Assembly: GCA_023450085.1 (NCBI GenBank)
Contig: JAEXHI010000031.1
Span: forward strand, 310,001-374,000
DNA from: Bacteroidota bacterium
Lineage (GTDB): Bacteria; Bacteroidota; Bacteroidia; Sphingobacteriales; Sphingobacteriaceae
DNA: 64,000 nucleotides
Direction: 5' to 3'
Positions 29,232 to 37,614 of the stretch are shown piece after piece. The notes below the pieces were generated by a model, which saw nothing but the letters and a program-made list of their open reading frames with translations, was not told where the DNA came from and searched no databases. The position numbers were made by a program, and so were the translations under genes. Every line of letters begins with the position of its first letter. Positions within the stretch are counted from its first letter, which is position 1.

Positions 29232-30527
29232 ATGGTTTCACAAATAATATTCGTTTTATTGGTTGTTGCGGGCTCAGCGCTTTTTGCCTATAATGCACGC
29301 AAAGTGATCAGGAACATTAAACTGGGAAAAGCTGCCGACCGCAGCGATAAACCTAAGGAACGTTTAATGACCATGTTGAAAGTGGCTTTTGGTCAAACCA
29401 AAATGGCCGTAAGACCTGTACCATTTCTTTTGCACTTGGTGGTTTACCTAGGCTTTGTGATCATTAACCTTGAAGTACTAGAAATCGTTATCGACGGTAT
29501 ATTTGGAACCCACCGCGTATTTGCTGGCTTGGGTGGTCTTTACAATTTTTTAATTGGAAGTTTTGAGTTTTTAGCTGCTGGAGTTTGGTTGGCCTGTGCT
29601 ATTTTTCTCATTAGAAGAAACGTGGTAAAACTAAAACGTTTTTCGGGAGTGGAAATGAAAAGCTGGCCAAAATCAGATGCCAACTATATTTTAATTACCG
29701 AGATTTTATTGATGTCGGCATTTTTACTGATGAATGCTGCCGATGCCAAATTACAGACTTTGGGTGTAGCACATTACCAACAAGCAGGCGCTTTTCCTGT
29801 GAGCACGTGGTTGCTAGGCTTATTGCCCGACAGCGTAAACACCTTAATTTTTATTGAGCGCTTTTGCTGGTGGTTTCATATTGTAGGTATTTTCGGTTTC
29901 TTAAACTACCTACCCTATTCAAAGCACTTCCACATTATGTTGGCCTTCCCGAATACTTATTTTTCAAACTTGAATCCAAAAGGGGAATTTACCAATATGG
30001 ACAGTGTAACTAATGAGGTGAAGGCTATGCTTGACCCATCATTTGTACCTGCCGAAACCGCTCCAGGAAAGTTTGGAGCAAAAGACATTCAGGACCTTAC
30101 CTGGGTAAATTTATTGAATGCTTATACCTGTACGGAATGTGGACGATGCACTTCTGTATGTCCAGCCAACATGACTGGAAAACTACTTTCGCCACGTAAA
30201 ATTATGATGGATACCCGCGACCGCATGGAGGAAGTAGGAAAAAACATCGACAAACATGGCGCAGATCATCAAGATGGCAAGTCCCTATTAGATGATTACA
30301 TTACAAGAGAAGAAATTTGGGCCTGTACCAGCTGTAATGCCTGTACAGAGGCTTGTCCAGTAAATATTGATCCACTTGGCATTATTGTAGAATTGAGAAG
30401 ATATGCTGTAATGGAAGAATCTGTGGCACCAGCAAGCATCAATGCTATGTTGGGCAACGTAGAAAACAATGGCGCTCCTTGGAAATACTCGCCTGCCGAT
30501 AGGTTCAATTGGGCTGAAGGGAATTAG
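29232..30527 (+). CDS. Membrane (Fe-S)-binding protein, cytochrome-like plus two 4Fe-4S clusters
   Basis: The 431-residue protein has an N-terminal membrane part of about five helices (about 5-245), with histidines such as LLHLVVYLG and WWFHIVGIFGFLNYLPYSKHFHI. These could hold b-type haem, as in NarI/HdrE/DsrM-like subunits. The C-terminal part carries two 4Fe-4S motifs, CTECGRCTSVCP (about 299-310) and CTSCNACTEACP (about 363-374). It resembles an HdrE cytochrome fused to the ferredoxin half of HdrD. The CCG half is the next gene. Together they probably pass electrons between the quinone pool and a soluble thiol or other partner; the substrate is unknown. Confidence 0.85.
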   Translation: MVSQIIFVLLVVAGSALFAYNARKVIRNIKLGKAADRSDKPKERLMTMLKVAFGQTKMAVRPVPFLLHLVVYLGFVIINLEVLEIVIDGIFGTHRVFAGLGGLYNFLIGSFEFLAAGVWLACAIFLIRRNVVKLKRFSGVEMKSWPKSDANYILITEILLMSAFLLMNAADAKLQTLGVAHYQQAGAFPVSTWLLGLLPDSVNTLIFIERFCWWFHIVGIFGFLNYLPYSKHFHIMLAFPNTYFSNLNPKGEFTNMDSVTNEVKAMLDPSFVPAETAPGKFGAKDIQDLTWVNLLNAYTCTECGRCTSVCPANMTGKLLSPRKIMMDTRDRMEEVGKNIDKHGADHQDGKSLLDDYITREEIWACTSCNACTEACPVNIDPLGIIVELRRYAVMEESVAPASINAMLGNVENNGAPWKYSPADRFNWAEGN

Positions 30528-30621
30528 GAACAAGGAGCGAGGGACCAGGATTAAAGAGCAAAGAACAAAGATTATGAATTCAAGTCTTGATACTTGATAC
30601 TCATTACTAGATACTAAAAAA
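30528..30621. repeat. Purine-rich and 7-bp-periodic spacer between the Fe-S genes
   Basis: The spacer begins with TTAGGAACAAGGAGCGAGGG-like text and ends with TTGATACTTGATAC, a 7-bp direct repeat, then related units. Similar TTAGGAA/CCAGGAG wording recurs at 32850-32885 and, inverted, at 33287-33321. The two Fe-S genes are probably still co-transcribed through it. Confidence 0.5.
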
Positions 30622-31410
30622 ATGGAATTCAAAGTACCAACCATGGCCGAATTAATGGCCGCAGGAGAAGAACCAGAAATATTGTTTTGGGTAGGATGCG
30701 CTGGCAGTTACGACGAAAGAGCGCAGAAAATCACCCGCGATATCTGTAAAATCCTACATCATGTTGGACTAAAATATGCAGTTTTAGGTACCGAGGAAAG
30801 TTGTACTGGCGACCCTGCAAAAAGGGCTGGAAACGAGTTTTTGTTCCAAATGCAAGCCATGACCAATATCGAGGTGCTTAATGCTTACAACATCAAAAAA
30901 ATTGTAACAGGTTGCCCTCACTGCTTCAACACCATAAAAAACGAATACCCGGGATTAGGCGGTACTTACGAAGTAATTCACCACTCGCAACTGATACAAG
31001 ACCTTATTAACGAGGGCAAATTGAAAGCCGAAGGTGGTGAAAGTTTTAAAGGAAAGAAAATCACCTATCATGACCCTTGTTATTTGGGACGTGGAAATGG
31101 TGTTTACGAGGCTCCACGAAAAGCACTAGAAGTTTTAGATGCCCAATTGGTAGAAATGAAACGCTGCAAGGCTAATGGGCTTTGCTGTGGTGCTGGCGGC
31201 GCACAAATGTTCAAAGAACCTGAAAAAGGAAATAAAGATGTGAACATTGAGCGTATTGAAGAGGCTTTGGCAACCGAACCACAGTTTATCGCAGCTGGCT
31301 GTCCTTTCTGCATGACCATGCTTAATGATGGTGTGAAACTGAAAGACAAAGAGCAAGAGGTAAAAGTGTTGGATATTGCCGAAATTACTGCAAGAGCTAA
31401 CGGACTGTAA
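30622..31410 (+). CDS. CCG-domain (Fe-S)-binding protein, HdrB/GlpC-like
   Basis: The 262-residue soluble protein has two cysteine-rich CCG-type domains. The first is incomplete: GCAGSYDERAQ, then EESCTGDPAKRAG where CCG would be expected, then CPHCFNTIK. The second is canonical: HDPCYLGRGNGVYE, GLCCGAGGAQMF and GCPFCMTM. Such domains hold an unusual Fe-S cluster in heterodisulfide reductases, succinate:quinone reductases and glycolate or lactate oxidases. It follows the membrane Fe-S protein, and the two likely form one complex on the inner membrane. The physiological substrate cannot be read from the sequence. Confidence 0.85.
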   Translation: MEFKVPTMAELMAAGEEPEILFWVGCAGSYDERAQKITRDICKILHHVGLKYAVLGTEESCTGDPAKRAGNEFLFQMQAMTNIEVLNAYNIKKIVTGCPHCFNTIKNEYPGLGGTYEVIHHSQLIQDLINEGKLKAEGGESFKGKKITYHDPCYLGRGNGVYEAPRKALEVLDAQLVEMKRCKANGLCCGAGGAQMFKEPEKGNKDVNIERIEEALATEPQFIAAGCPFCMTMLNDGVKLKDKEQEVKVLDIAEITARANGL

Positions 31411-31430
31411 GCCGTATTAAAGTCATTATA

Positions 31431-31463
31431 AGACTTACGAAGTTTGCGAAACTTCGTAAGTCT
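31431..31463. repeat. Perfect 15-bp hairpin, CTTACGAAGTTT family
   Basis: AGACTTACGAAGTTT and AAACTTCGTAAGTCT are exact complements with the 3-base loop GCG. It lies 21 bases after the CCG gene. Related elements stand at 35824-35900 and 41607-41652. No T-run follows, so a pure terminator role is doubtful. Confidence 0.8.
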
Positions 31464-31589
31464 GAAAACCCACCTCCCATCCCAAGCGAACTTCAAAATA
31501 TTTAAATAGATGGAAAAGCAATGCTTCTGCTACGCTTAAAAGTTAGTCCCGCCATACACTCATACTCCACAGGCCTTAGCCACAAGGCT

Positions 31590-31669
31590 GGTATCCGTTT
31601 CTGTCGGGTTTAAAAAACTAAGTGCTGTGCACAGGTGTAACCAAGCTAAACCCGATAGTAACGAATACC
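31590..31669. repeat. Long imperfect inverted repeat
   Basis: The 23-base arms at 31590-31612 and 31647-31669 match in 20 of 23 positions as complements, with the exact core TCGGGTTTA/TAAACCCGA. The 34-base loop includes the palindrome CTGTGCACAG. It could be a dispersed element or a structured RNA; neither can be settled here. Confidence 0.6.
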
Positions 31670-31829
31670 GATTTAAACTTCTGCTTTAAAAATTTATTGA
31701 TCAGCTAGGAAATTTCACAGGTTCCATCGGTAGTAGTGGATAGCGGGGCTATTTGGCCATTGGCAATGGTGATGATTTTCTAAGTGTTTTTTAAAAATTA
31801 ACAGATAATGAGACTCACGAAGTTTAATG

Positions 31830-32312
31830 CTACTTATTCGCAACCAAATCTTTTTGACCTAGCTGTCTAAACCTACTCGCCAATTCGTTCAGCTGCTCTT
31901 CATCAATATTTTTTAAGGGAATAACCAAATAGGTAGACATCGAGTCAATGGCTCCTTGCCTATCATTACGAGTTTGCACAATCACATCGTCGTTTTTGGT
32001 ATGCAACCAAAGTTCACCACTATTGGTATTGCCGTAATAATCCATAGACTTGAACCTAGATAAATTAAAGGCAAAAAACTCTTCCTTTCCATTTACATAA
32101 ACCTTCCTATATCTGCAAAAACCAGTGTTAGTAACGTTCAATTCATAGCGTTTTAGTGCTTCTGGCTGTCCGTCCTTATTATAATATTTATTTAACCACT
32201 GATGGATGTATGCACGACTATCCTCTGCAGCCGAAAAGCCAGAGAACAACAAAAAAGATAGGCCAAACAAAAAGAAAATGAACTTTTTTAAGTCCAATGT
32301 AAACTTTTGCAT
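31830..32312 (-). CDS. Hypothetical secreted protein
   Basis: The 160-residue protein has a hydrophobic N-terminal segment (about 10-30, FIFFLFGLSFLLFSGFSAAE) that looks like a signal peptide cleaved after FSAAE or nearby. The mature part mixes short helices (RAYIHQWLNKYYNKDG) with beta-strands (GFCRYRKVYVNGKEEFFAFNL, GELWLHTKNDDVIVQT). It ends in a charged helix. I do not recognise the family. It is divergent from the next gene, with 51 bases between starts. Codon usage looks normal for the window, so I take it as a real gene. Confidence 0.7.
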   Translation of the reverse strand: MQKFTLDLKKFIFFLFGLSFLLFSGFSAAEDSRAYIHQWLNKYYNKDGQPEALKRYELNVTNTGFCRYRKVYVNGKEEFFAFNLSRFKSMDYYGNTNSGELWLHTKNDDVIVQTRNDRQGAIDSMSTYLVIPLKNIDEEQLNELASRFRQLGQKDLVANK

Positions 32313-32352
32313 GAAGAGTTCCGTTTTAAAGTAGGTAAGTTAATTATTTTGA

Positions 32353-32360
32353 TATTTTTG
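32353..32360 (+). promoter_or_regulatory. -7 box TATTTTTG just before a start codon
   Basis: TATTTTTG fits TAnnTTTG and ends 3 bases before the ATG at 32364. The transcript would start at or next to the start codon, so the mRNA may be leaderless. A -33 box is not clear. Confidence 0.5.
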
Positions 32361-32363
32361 AAT

Positions 32364-32849
32364 ATGATTTTTTCTCCACAATCTAAAGTTTGGATCTACC
32401 AAAGCAACCGAAGATTTACCGATCAGGAAACATCGGAAATACAAGATATTTTAAATGATTTTGTAGTGCAGTGGACTGCACATGGTCATCAACTCAAAGC
32501 AAAAGCCGAAGTATTTCACCAATATTTCATTGTGCTTACGGTGGATCAGGATGTAGCAAATGCCACAGGTTGCTCTATTGACGCTTCTGTAAGGGTAATT
32601 AAAGACATTGAAAGCAAATTTGGTCTGGATCTTTTTGACCGTTTCAACATGGCTTATAAAATAGACGATGATGTTCACGTGGCTACCAAAGAAGATTTTG
32701 AGACCTTGATCAGTATTAAGAAAATCGGTCTGGATACTATTGTGTTTAACAACCTGGTGCAAACCTTGGAAGATTTTGAACAGAAATGGGAAGTACCTTT
32801 GCAGGATAGCTGGCATAAAAATATTTTCGCTGAACAGTTGGGGAGTTAG
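32364..32849 (+). CDS. Conserved Bacteroidota protein, often misnamed ABC transporter ATPase
   Basis: I start it at MIFSPQSKVWIYQSNRRFTD, giving 161 residues. The frame is open 57 bases further up, but that part looks like non-coding leader and overlaps the divergent gene start. The text SKVWIYQSNRRFTDQE ... FVVQWTAHGHQLKAKAEVF ... NATGCSIDASVR ... TIVFNNLVQTLEDF matches a small cytoplasmic family widespread in Bacteroidota. Members carry the automatic name ABC transporter ATPase. No Walker A, Walker B or ABC signature is present, so that name is not supported. The function is unknown. Confidence 0.8.
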   Translation: MIFSPQSKVWIYQSNRRFTDQETSEIQDILNDFVVQWTAHGHQLKAKAEVFHQYFIVLTVDQDVANATGCSIDASVRVIKDIESKFGLDLFDRFNMAYKIDDDVHVATKEDFETLISIKKIGLDTIVFNNLVQTLEDFEQKWEVPLQDSWHKNIFAEQLGS

Positions 32850-33321
32850 GGATTAGGAATTAGGAACCAGGAGTTAGGGGCTAGGGACAGTCCCGACCCT
32901 TCGGGATTAGTGATGAGTAAGGCTAATTTTTTGCCACAAAACCCAATTTATCTTCCTGTTTTTATAATTAATTGTTTAACTGGTTAATCGTTTATTAATT
33001 TACTATCCTTCCTACATCGTCATCCTCGCGTATGCGGGGATCTTAAAGCACTACGCTATTATTTCTATCACTTCCCATCATCTCGACCTTGCGGAGAGAT
33101 CTTTGGATTGAGTTTGTTCATCGGTTCATTTGTTCATTGGGTTATTAGTAGTGCCCATTCATTTTTGTCATCCAGAGTGCAACGAAGGATCTCATAAAGC
33201 TATATTGCTGAGATTCCTCGTATACTCGGAATGACAGGCAAAACGAATGACGGAAATCAATAGCCTGTGCTACTTGCCTACTACTCCTAGCCCCTAACCC
33301 CTAGTTCCTAACTACTAATCA
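32850..33321. repeat. Inverted repeat pair, about 35 bp arms, enclosing 400 bp
   Basis: The left arm contains TTAGGAACCAGGAGTTAGGG and the right arm CCCTAACCCCTAGTTCCTAA. Across about 35 positions they are largely complementary. The left arm begins at the stop codon of the upstream gene. No transposase lies inside. Confidence 0.6.
33167..33235. repeat. REP-like hairpin
   Basis: Arms GTCATCCAGAGTGCAACGAA and, on the other side, TCCTCGTATACTCGGAATGAC pair with a few mismatches. The arms continue inward to GGATCTCA and TGAGATTCC. The hairpin is 69 nt. The wording resembles palindromes that are abundant in Sphingobacteriaceae spacers. Confidence 0.7.
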
Positions 33322-33368
33322 AAAAACAACTGCCATAAATAATTGTTATCTTGTAACAAACACCATTT

Positions 33369-35807
33369 ATGAAGCGTTGGCTCAAAATATCCCTTAAAAT
33401 AGTCGCTGGACTGTTGCTCTTACTCATTTTAATTTGGGTGGGAGCTGCCTACTACATTAACAAAAACAACAAAGCTATTCTGGCCAAGATACTTGACCAA
33501 GTGAATACGAAAGTGAATGGCAAAGTGGAAGTATCGCATATGGAAACCACCTTATTGAAAGGCTTTCCTGGTGTTTCGGTATCTCTTAAAAATGTTTCGC
33601 TGCGTGACAGCCTTTGGCATGTGCATAAACATGAACTGTTAAAGGCCAACGATATTGATGTCACGCTAAATGCATTATCGCTCTTAGTGGGCACGATCAA
33701 TATTCGCAAAGTTTCTATCAATAACGCCAACATCTATCTTTATACAGATTCTAATGGCTATAGCAACACCAGTATGTTTCGTACCAAGGATCAGCAAAAA
33801 GCGGCCAATAACGAAGAAGGTTCCAGTTCCTTGCAAATACGGATTATAGACCTTAATAAGGTTGATTTAGTGATAGACAACCAAAAGCGCTTTAAACTTT
33901 TTAGCTTTTTTGTAGATGAACTGAAGGGCAAAATCAAATATCCAGCCAACCATTGGGATGGTGATTTCAAACTGAAAACCCAAGTAAGGAGCTTTGCTTT
34001 CAACACCCGTAAAGGAAGCTTTTTGAAAGATAAAAGTCTTTCGGGAAATATGCGTGCGCATTATGATGACGATGGCGAAGTGATCATTATTGACCAGAAG
34101 CCGCTCAAAATTGGCAATGATATTTTTCACATCGGCGCCAACATTAATATTGCAGAAAACAAGTCTGCTTTTTCGATTGCCATTAAGGCTGATAAAATTT
34201 TATATCCTAATATTGCTAATTTGTTGGCACCTAATATTTCATCGAAACTTTTAAAATTTGGCATAGAACAACCGATAGATGTAACGGGAAGTATTATTGA
34301 TGATGGTGACAAATCGCACAAAGACCCATTGATCAATGTGAAAATGACCGTAAAGGACAATAAGGTTTCTATTCCTTCGGGCGATTTAACAGATTGTTCT
34401 TTTATTGGCTTTTTCTCCAACCGAGATTCCACTAACAGGCCAATTGGGGATGCCAATTCCATCATCCGTTTTTATGGGCTAAAAGCCAATTACTATAATG
34501 CCCCTATTAAGGTTGACACCTTTACGGTTTCCAACCTCGAAAAACCTTTAGCCCAAGGTCTCGTCACTTCTTCTTTTGACTTAGAAAAATTGAACAATTC
34601 TTTTGAAGAGGAAAGTTTTAAGTTTGAGAAAGGCACTGCTGATTTACGACTATTTTGTCAAGCAGATATCGATAATTTCCTGTTTACCAAACCAGTAATA
34701 CATGGCAAAGTTTTGATCAAAAATGCAGACATCTCCTATTTGCCACGTAACCTAAAACTGGTAAACAGCTCACTAGACCTTAATTTTAACCAAAAGGATT
34801 TGAACATTACCAATAGTAGGTTTCAAATTGGGCGCAGTGTACTTAACATGAATTGTTCGATTGAAAACTTCCTTAACTTTTATTACACCAACCCCGAAAA
34901 AATTGAAGTCAACGTCAATTTGAGTAGCCCACATTTATACCTCAACGAATTTTTACCACTGTTGGGCCCTCGTAAAGCAACGAAAAGAAAGGCATCCACC
35001 AAAAACGCCATCAAAGAGGCTTCAGAACAGTTAAGCACAGCATTGGAGATGTCTAAAATGCACCTGAAATTGAAAGTAAACCGTGCAGTATATCAAAAAT
35101 TTGTGGCTAATCAAGTTAATGCAGACATTTCGCTAATTGGCAACGGTATTTATTTCAACAAAATTGGCGTGCAGCACGCTGGTGGCCAAGTGAGCATGAG
35201 CGGAAAAATAGAACAGATGGGCGCACTTAATAAGGTAAAATTTAATTCTAATATTGCGAAGGTGAGCGTAAAGGAGTTCTTTTATGCCTTTGATAATTTT
35301 GGGCAGCAATCTGTAACGAATAAAAATTTGAAAGGTTTTCTCTCTGCCAATGTAAATGCTTCGGGAACTGTAACCGCAAAGGGGAACATGGTTCCAAAAT
35401 CAATGTTCGGAAAAGTTAATTTCACTTTAGACCAAGCTGCCTTGGTAGGTTTTGAGCCCTTAGAGAAGGTTGGCAAATTTATTTTCAGGAGCCGAAATTT
35501 ATCCAACGTGCAATTAGAAAAACTGAATGGCACCCTTACTTTACGTGGCGACCAAGTGGATATTAGCCCAATGAAGGTTAACTCTACCGCTCTTAATTTT
35601 GATGTGAAAGGCGTGTATGGTTTTAACAGCGGAACCAACATTGCACTGGACATTCCATTAAGAGACCCTAAAAAAAGCGCCGATATTGTAGATAAAGAAG
35701 AACGTGATCTTGCCCGAATGAAGGGTATTGTGCTACACTTGAAAGCGGTGGATGAAAACGGGGAGATTAAAATTAGATGGAATAAGAAAAAGGATAGGGA
35801 AAAGTAG
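33369..35807 (+). CDS. AsmA-like inner-membrane protein
   Basis: The 812-residue protein has one N-terminal transmembrane helix (about 8-30, ISLKIVAGLLLLLILIWVGAAYY) and a long periplasmic part rich in beta-strands. This is the pattern of AsmA/TamB/YhdP proteins, which form hydrophobic grooves for lipid transfer between membranes. The early motif NTKVNGKVEVSHMETTLLKGFPGVSVSLKNVSL and late GFLSANVNASGTVTAKG and FRSRNLSNVQLEKLNGTLTL are typical AsmA stretches. The gene stands alone, after a repeat-filled spacer. Another member of the superfamily (TamB-like) is at 52.6 kb. The exact role is not known. Confidence 0.85.
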   Translation: MKRWLKISLKIVAGLLLLLILIWVGAAYYINKNNKAILAKILDQVNTKVNGKVEVSHMETTLLKGFPGVSVSLKNVSLRDSLWHVHKHELLKANDIDVTLNALSLLVGTINIRKVSINNANIYLYTDSNGYSNTSMFRTKDQQKAANNEEGSSSLQIRIIDLNKVDLVIDNQKRFKLFSFFVDELKGKIKYPANHWDGDFKLKTQVRSFAFNTRKGSFLKDKSLSGNMRAHYDDDGEVIIIDQKPLKIGNDIFHIGANINIAENKSAFSIAIKADKILYPNIANLLAPNISSKLLKFGIEQPIDVTGSIIDDGDKSHKDPLINVKMTVKDNKVSIPSGDLTDCSFIGFFSNRDSTNRPIGDANSIIRFYGLKANYYNAPIKVDTFTVSNLEKPLAQGLVTSSFDLEKLNNSFEEESFKFEKGTADLRLFCQADIDNFLFTKPVIHGKVLIKNADISYLPRNLKLVNSSLDLNFNQKDLNITNSRFQIGRSVLNMNCSIENFLNFYYTNPEKIEVNVNLSSPHLYLNEFLPLLGPRKATKRKASTKNAIKEASEQLSTALEMSKMHLKLKVNRAVYQKFVANQVNADISLIGNGIYFNKIGVQHAGGQVSMSGKIEQMGALNKVKFNSNIAKVSVKEFFYAFDNFGQQSVTNKNLKGFLSANVNASGTVTAKGNMVPKSMFGKVNFTLDQAALVGFEPLEKVGKFIFRSRNLSNVQLEKLNGTLTLRGDQVDISPMKVNSTALNFDVKGVYGFNSGTNIALDIPLRDPKKSADIVDKEERDLARMKGIVLHLKAVDENGEIKIRWNKKKDREK

Positions 35808-35823
35808 CGAGGAAATGCTAAGG

Positions 35824-35900
35824 CTTACGAAGTTTAACTTTAATTTTGTTGTTTTTTAATGGTGAAGCTGAGGACTTCGCCGTTTCGAAAACTTCGTAAG
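35824..35900. repeat. Inverted-repeat element, CTTACGAAGTTT family
   Basis: CTTACGAAGTTT (35824-35835) and AAACTTCGTAAG (35889-35900) are exact complements, separated by 53 bases. It lies between convergent genes, 17 bases after the AsmA-like stop. Confidence 0.75.
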
Positions 35901-35948
35901 TTTATATCAAAAGCGTGAGTATTTGATACAAATCACCAACAAGCATCA

Positions 35949-36521
35949 CTATCTAATAACTGGTGGTTTATAATCTCTTCTTTCACTGTCATAGATATAC
36001 GCATTTTGTTTGTCCAACAGCATAAGTTCATCTACACATTTATTAGCCAATACTTTATAGAATTCATATTGCTTCCTTCTTTCGGCTATTTCTTTTTTAG
36101 TAAACATCCAACTTTCGTTGCTTGTATATCTATAGGCAATTTGCAGATAGATTTGAGCTTTAAGGATTTTAAAATTCAGTGATTTCACCCCCAAACCTGA
36201 TGCTTTTTCGATTATATTTTTAGCCTCAAGTAAATTTTCCAAAGCACCTTTTGTTTGCTGATAGGGTTTAGCCAAGAGATTATTAATTTTTTCAAGCAGA
36301 AGCGCTTTATAGAACAAACTAGTAGTATCTTTCGGGTTGCTTTTGAGCTTGTTATTCAAGCTATCCATTAAAGGTTTGTATTTTTTCTCATCAATTTTAC
36401 CCCATACGCCCTCAATAGAAATCTTCCCATTATCAAAACGTACTTTAGGCAGTTGTGCCAAGCAAACATTATGAGCGAACAAAAGTGCCATCAGTCCTAA
36501 GAAAAATTGTAGTGTTTTCAT
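35949..36521 (-). CDS. Hypothetical secreted helical protein
   Basis: The 190-residue protein has a signal peptide (about 1-22, ending NVCLAQ). The mature part is mostly helical and charged: MDSLNNKLKSNPKDTTSLFYKALLLEKINNLL followed by further amphipathic helices, resembling one or two TPR units. The C-terminus reads YDSERRDYKPPVIR. I do not recognise a named family. It lies 156 bases beyond the tandem lipoprotein array in the same direction, so it may be part of that locus or independent. It faces the AsmA-like gene convergently. Confidence 0.7.
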   Translation of the reverse strand: MKTLQFFLGLMALLFAHNVCLAQLPKVRFDNGKISIEGVWGKIDEKKYKPLMDSLNNKLKSNPKDTTSLFYKALLLEKINNLLAKPYQQTKGALENLLEAKNIIEKASGLGVKSLNFKILKAQIYLQIAYRYTSNESWMFTKKEIAERRKQYEFYKVLANKCVDELMLLDKQNAYIYDSERRDYKPPVIR

Positions 36522-36677
36522 GATAAAAGGTTTTATAGTAGAATAAAGGATTAATCCGCCAATAAGGATATTAGTGTCTATTTATCTTTTGGTTAGCATA
36601 ACGGGCCGCAATAAAGCCGTTTATCAACGGAGATGGTAACCATACCTATAACCATACCTATTAAAGTTTTATATAAA

Positions 36678-37133
36678 TTACGGGCATACCACTGCCCGTT
36701 CGTAATCAGCATCGGTAAAAGTATAGGTGAATTTGTATTTACGCTCGCCTAGTTTCTCTCCAACATAGCTTTTCATATTTATCAAGCTATGCTCGCTATT
36801 ATCGGTAGATATAAAACATTTATCACCTATTCTTATCACTACCTCTGCTTGCTTTCTATTGATAAGGCTAGGAATAGGATTAGATAGATAAGATTCAGCT
36901 GTTGATGTTTTTGGCCCATCGAAAGATTCTTTTAAGACAAATGTTTTTGCTGGTTCAATGGTAAACTTGTAAGATGGATAATCCAATTTAATCAAGTGAT
37001 TTGTTTTGTTATCAAAATAATACTCCAAATTATGAACGTACTCACTCTTCTTACAGGAAAAACCGAATAAAATTAGGCTAAAACCCCCAAGCACTAAAAA
37101 GCGCATCCAAGTGTTGCTTTGTGTTGTTTTCAT
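36678..37133 (-). CDS. Tandem small lipoprotein, copy 6 (last) of 6
   Basis: The predicted lipoprotein has 151 residues: MKTTQSNTWMRFLVLGG, a hydrophobic stretch and lipobox FGFSC (Cys about 25), then a beta-rich domain of about 125 residues. Family marks are EYYFDNKTNHLI, a TIEPAKTF segment, VVIRIGDKCF, SYVGEKLGERKY and the C-terminal YKFTYTFTDADYERAVVCP. It is the most diverged copy at the C-terminus (AVVCP instead of AVACP). The start is the ATG 14 bases after the stop of the preceding copy; the frame is also open upstream from ATGCCCGTAATT, which merely reads the neighbour's stop region. Function unknown. Confidence 0.8.
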   Translation of the reverse strand: MKTTQSNTWMRFLVLGGFSLILFGFSCKKSEYVHNLEYYFDNKTNHLIKLDYPSYKFTIEPAKTFVLKESFDGPKTSTAESYLSNPIPSLINRKQAEVVIRIGDKCFISTDNSEHSLINMKSYVGEKLGERKYKFTYTFTDADYERAVVCP

Positions 37134-37147
37134 AATAATACCTTTAA

Positions 37148-37600
37148 TTACGGGCATGCCACCGCCCGTTCATAATCAGCATCGGTAAAAGTATAGGTGA
37201 ATTTGTATTTACGCTCACCAAGCTTTTCGGCGGTATAGCTCTTGATATTTAAAATACTATTAACATCGCTTTTAACCTGTTTTAAGCATTTATCTCCAAT
37301 ATGTATGGTAATATCATAACTTGGCCCAATTTCCTGAGTGATTGGGTCTTGGTAGTCCTCAGGTCTTGTGACTTTCTGACTTAGTTGGAGTTGATATAGA
37401 TGAAAAATTTGAGAAGGCTCTATTTCAAGCTTTAATCGTTGCTCATTGATAACAATCTTATGAGTAGTTTTATTAACAAAATAAAATTCCCCCTCTTGAC
37501 GGAACTCGCTCATTTTATTACAGGAGCCAGAAGTAAGTAGACTAAAAATTAAGCCAAGCGTCAAATAATGTATCCAAGTGTTGTTCTGTAGGGTTTTCAT
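37148..37600 (-). CDS. Tandem small lipoprotein, copy 5 of 6
   Basis: The 150-residue lipoprotein begins MKTLQNNTWIHYLTLGL and has lipobox TSGSC. It is a near copy of copies 1 and 2 at both ends, with most differences in the middle (about 45-110). Shared segments include EGEFYFVNKTTHKI, LEIEPSQ, RPEDYQDP, TIHIGDKCLKQV, NILNIKSYTAEKLGERKY and YKFTYTFTDADYERAVACP. Another ATG lies one codon upstream (37603). The gap to the preceding stop is 14 bases, so the array is probably one transcript. No known domain is recognised. Confidence 0.8.
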   Translation of the reverse strand: MKTLQNNTWIHYLTLGLIFSLLTSGSCNKMSEFRQEGEFYFVNKTTHKIVINEQRLKLEIEPSQIFHLYQLQLSQKVTRPEDYQDPITQEIGPSYDITIHIGDKCLKQVKSDVNSILNIKSYTAEKLGERKYKFTYTFTDADYERAVACP

Positions 37601-37614
37601 CATAATACTTTTAA

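Larger units (their letters stand above)
31411..31829. other. Spacer with two inverted-repeat structures
   Basis: It contains a perfect hairpin (31431-31463), a long imperfect inverted repeat (31590-31669), and a single half copy GACTCACGAAGTTT at 31812-31825 of the hairpin family. No open frame with protein features is seen. Confidence 0.6.
32850..33368. other. Repeat-rich spacer before the AsmA-like gene
   Basis: The 519-bp spacer is bounded by an inverted repeat (32850-32885 and 33287-33321). It contains a REP-like hairpin at 33167-33235 and fragments such as GTCATCCTCGCGTATGCGG (near 33020). It also holds CGACCTTGCGGAGAGATC (near 33085), which resembles the same REP wording. No gene is seen. 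Confidence 0.6.

Noticed and set aside
32364..32849. ABC transporter ATPase as a name for this gene
   Set aside because: No Walker A, Walker B or signature motif is present; the name is a common carry-over in databases.
32850..33321. Insertion sequence
   Set aside because: Inverted ends exist, but there is no transposase and no visible target duplication; the arms are degenerate simple-sequence text.
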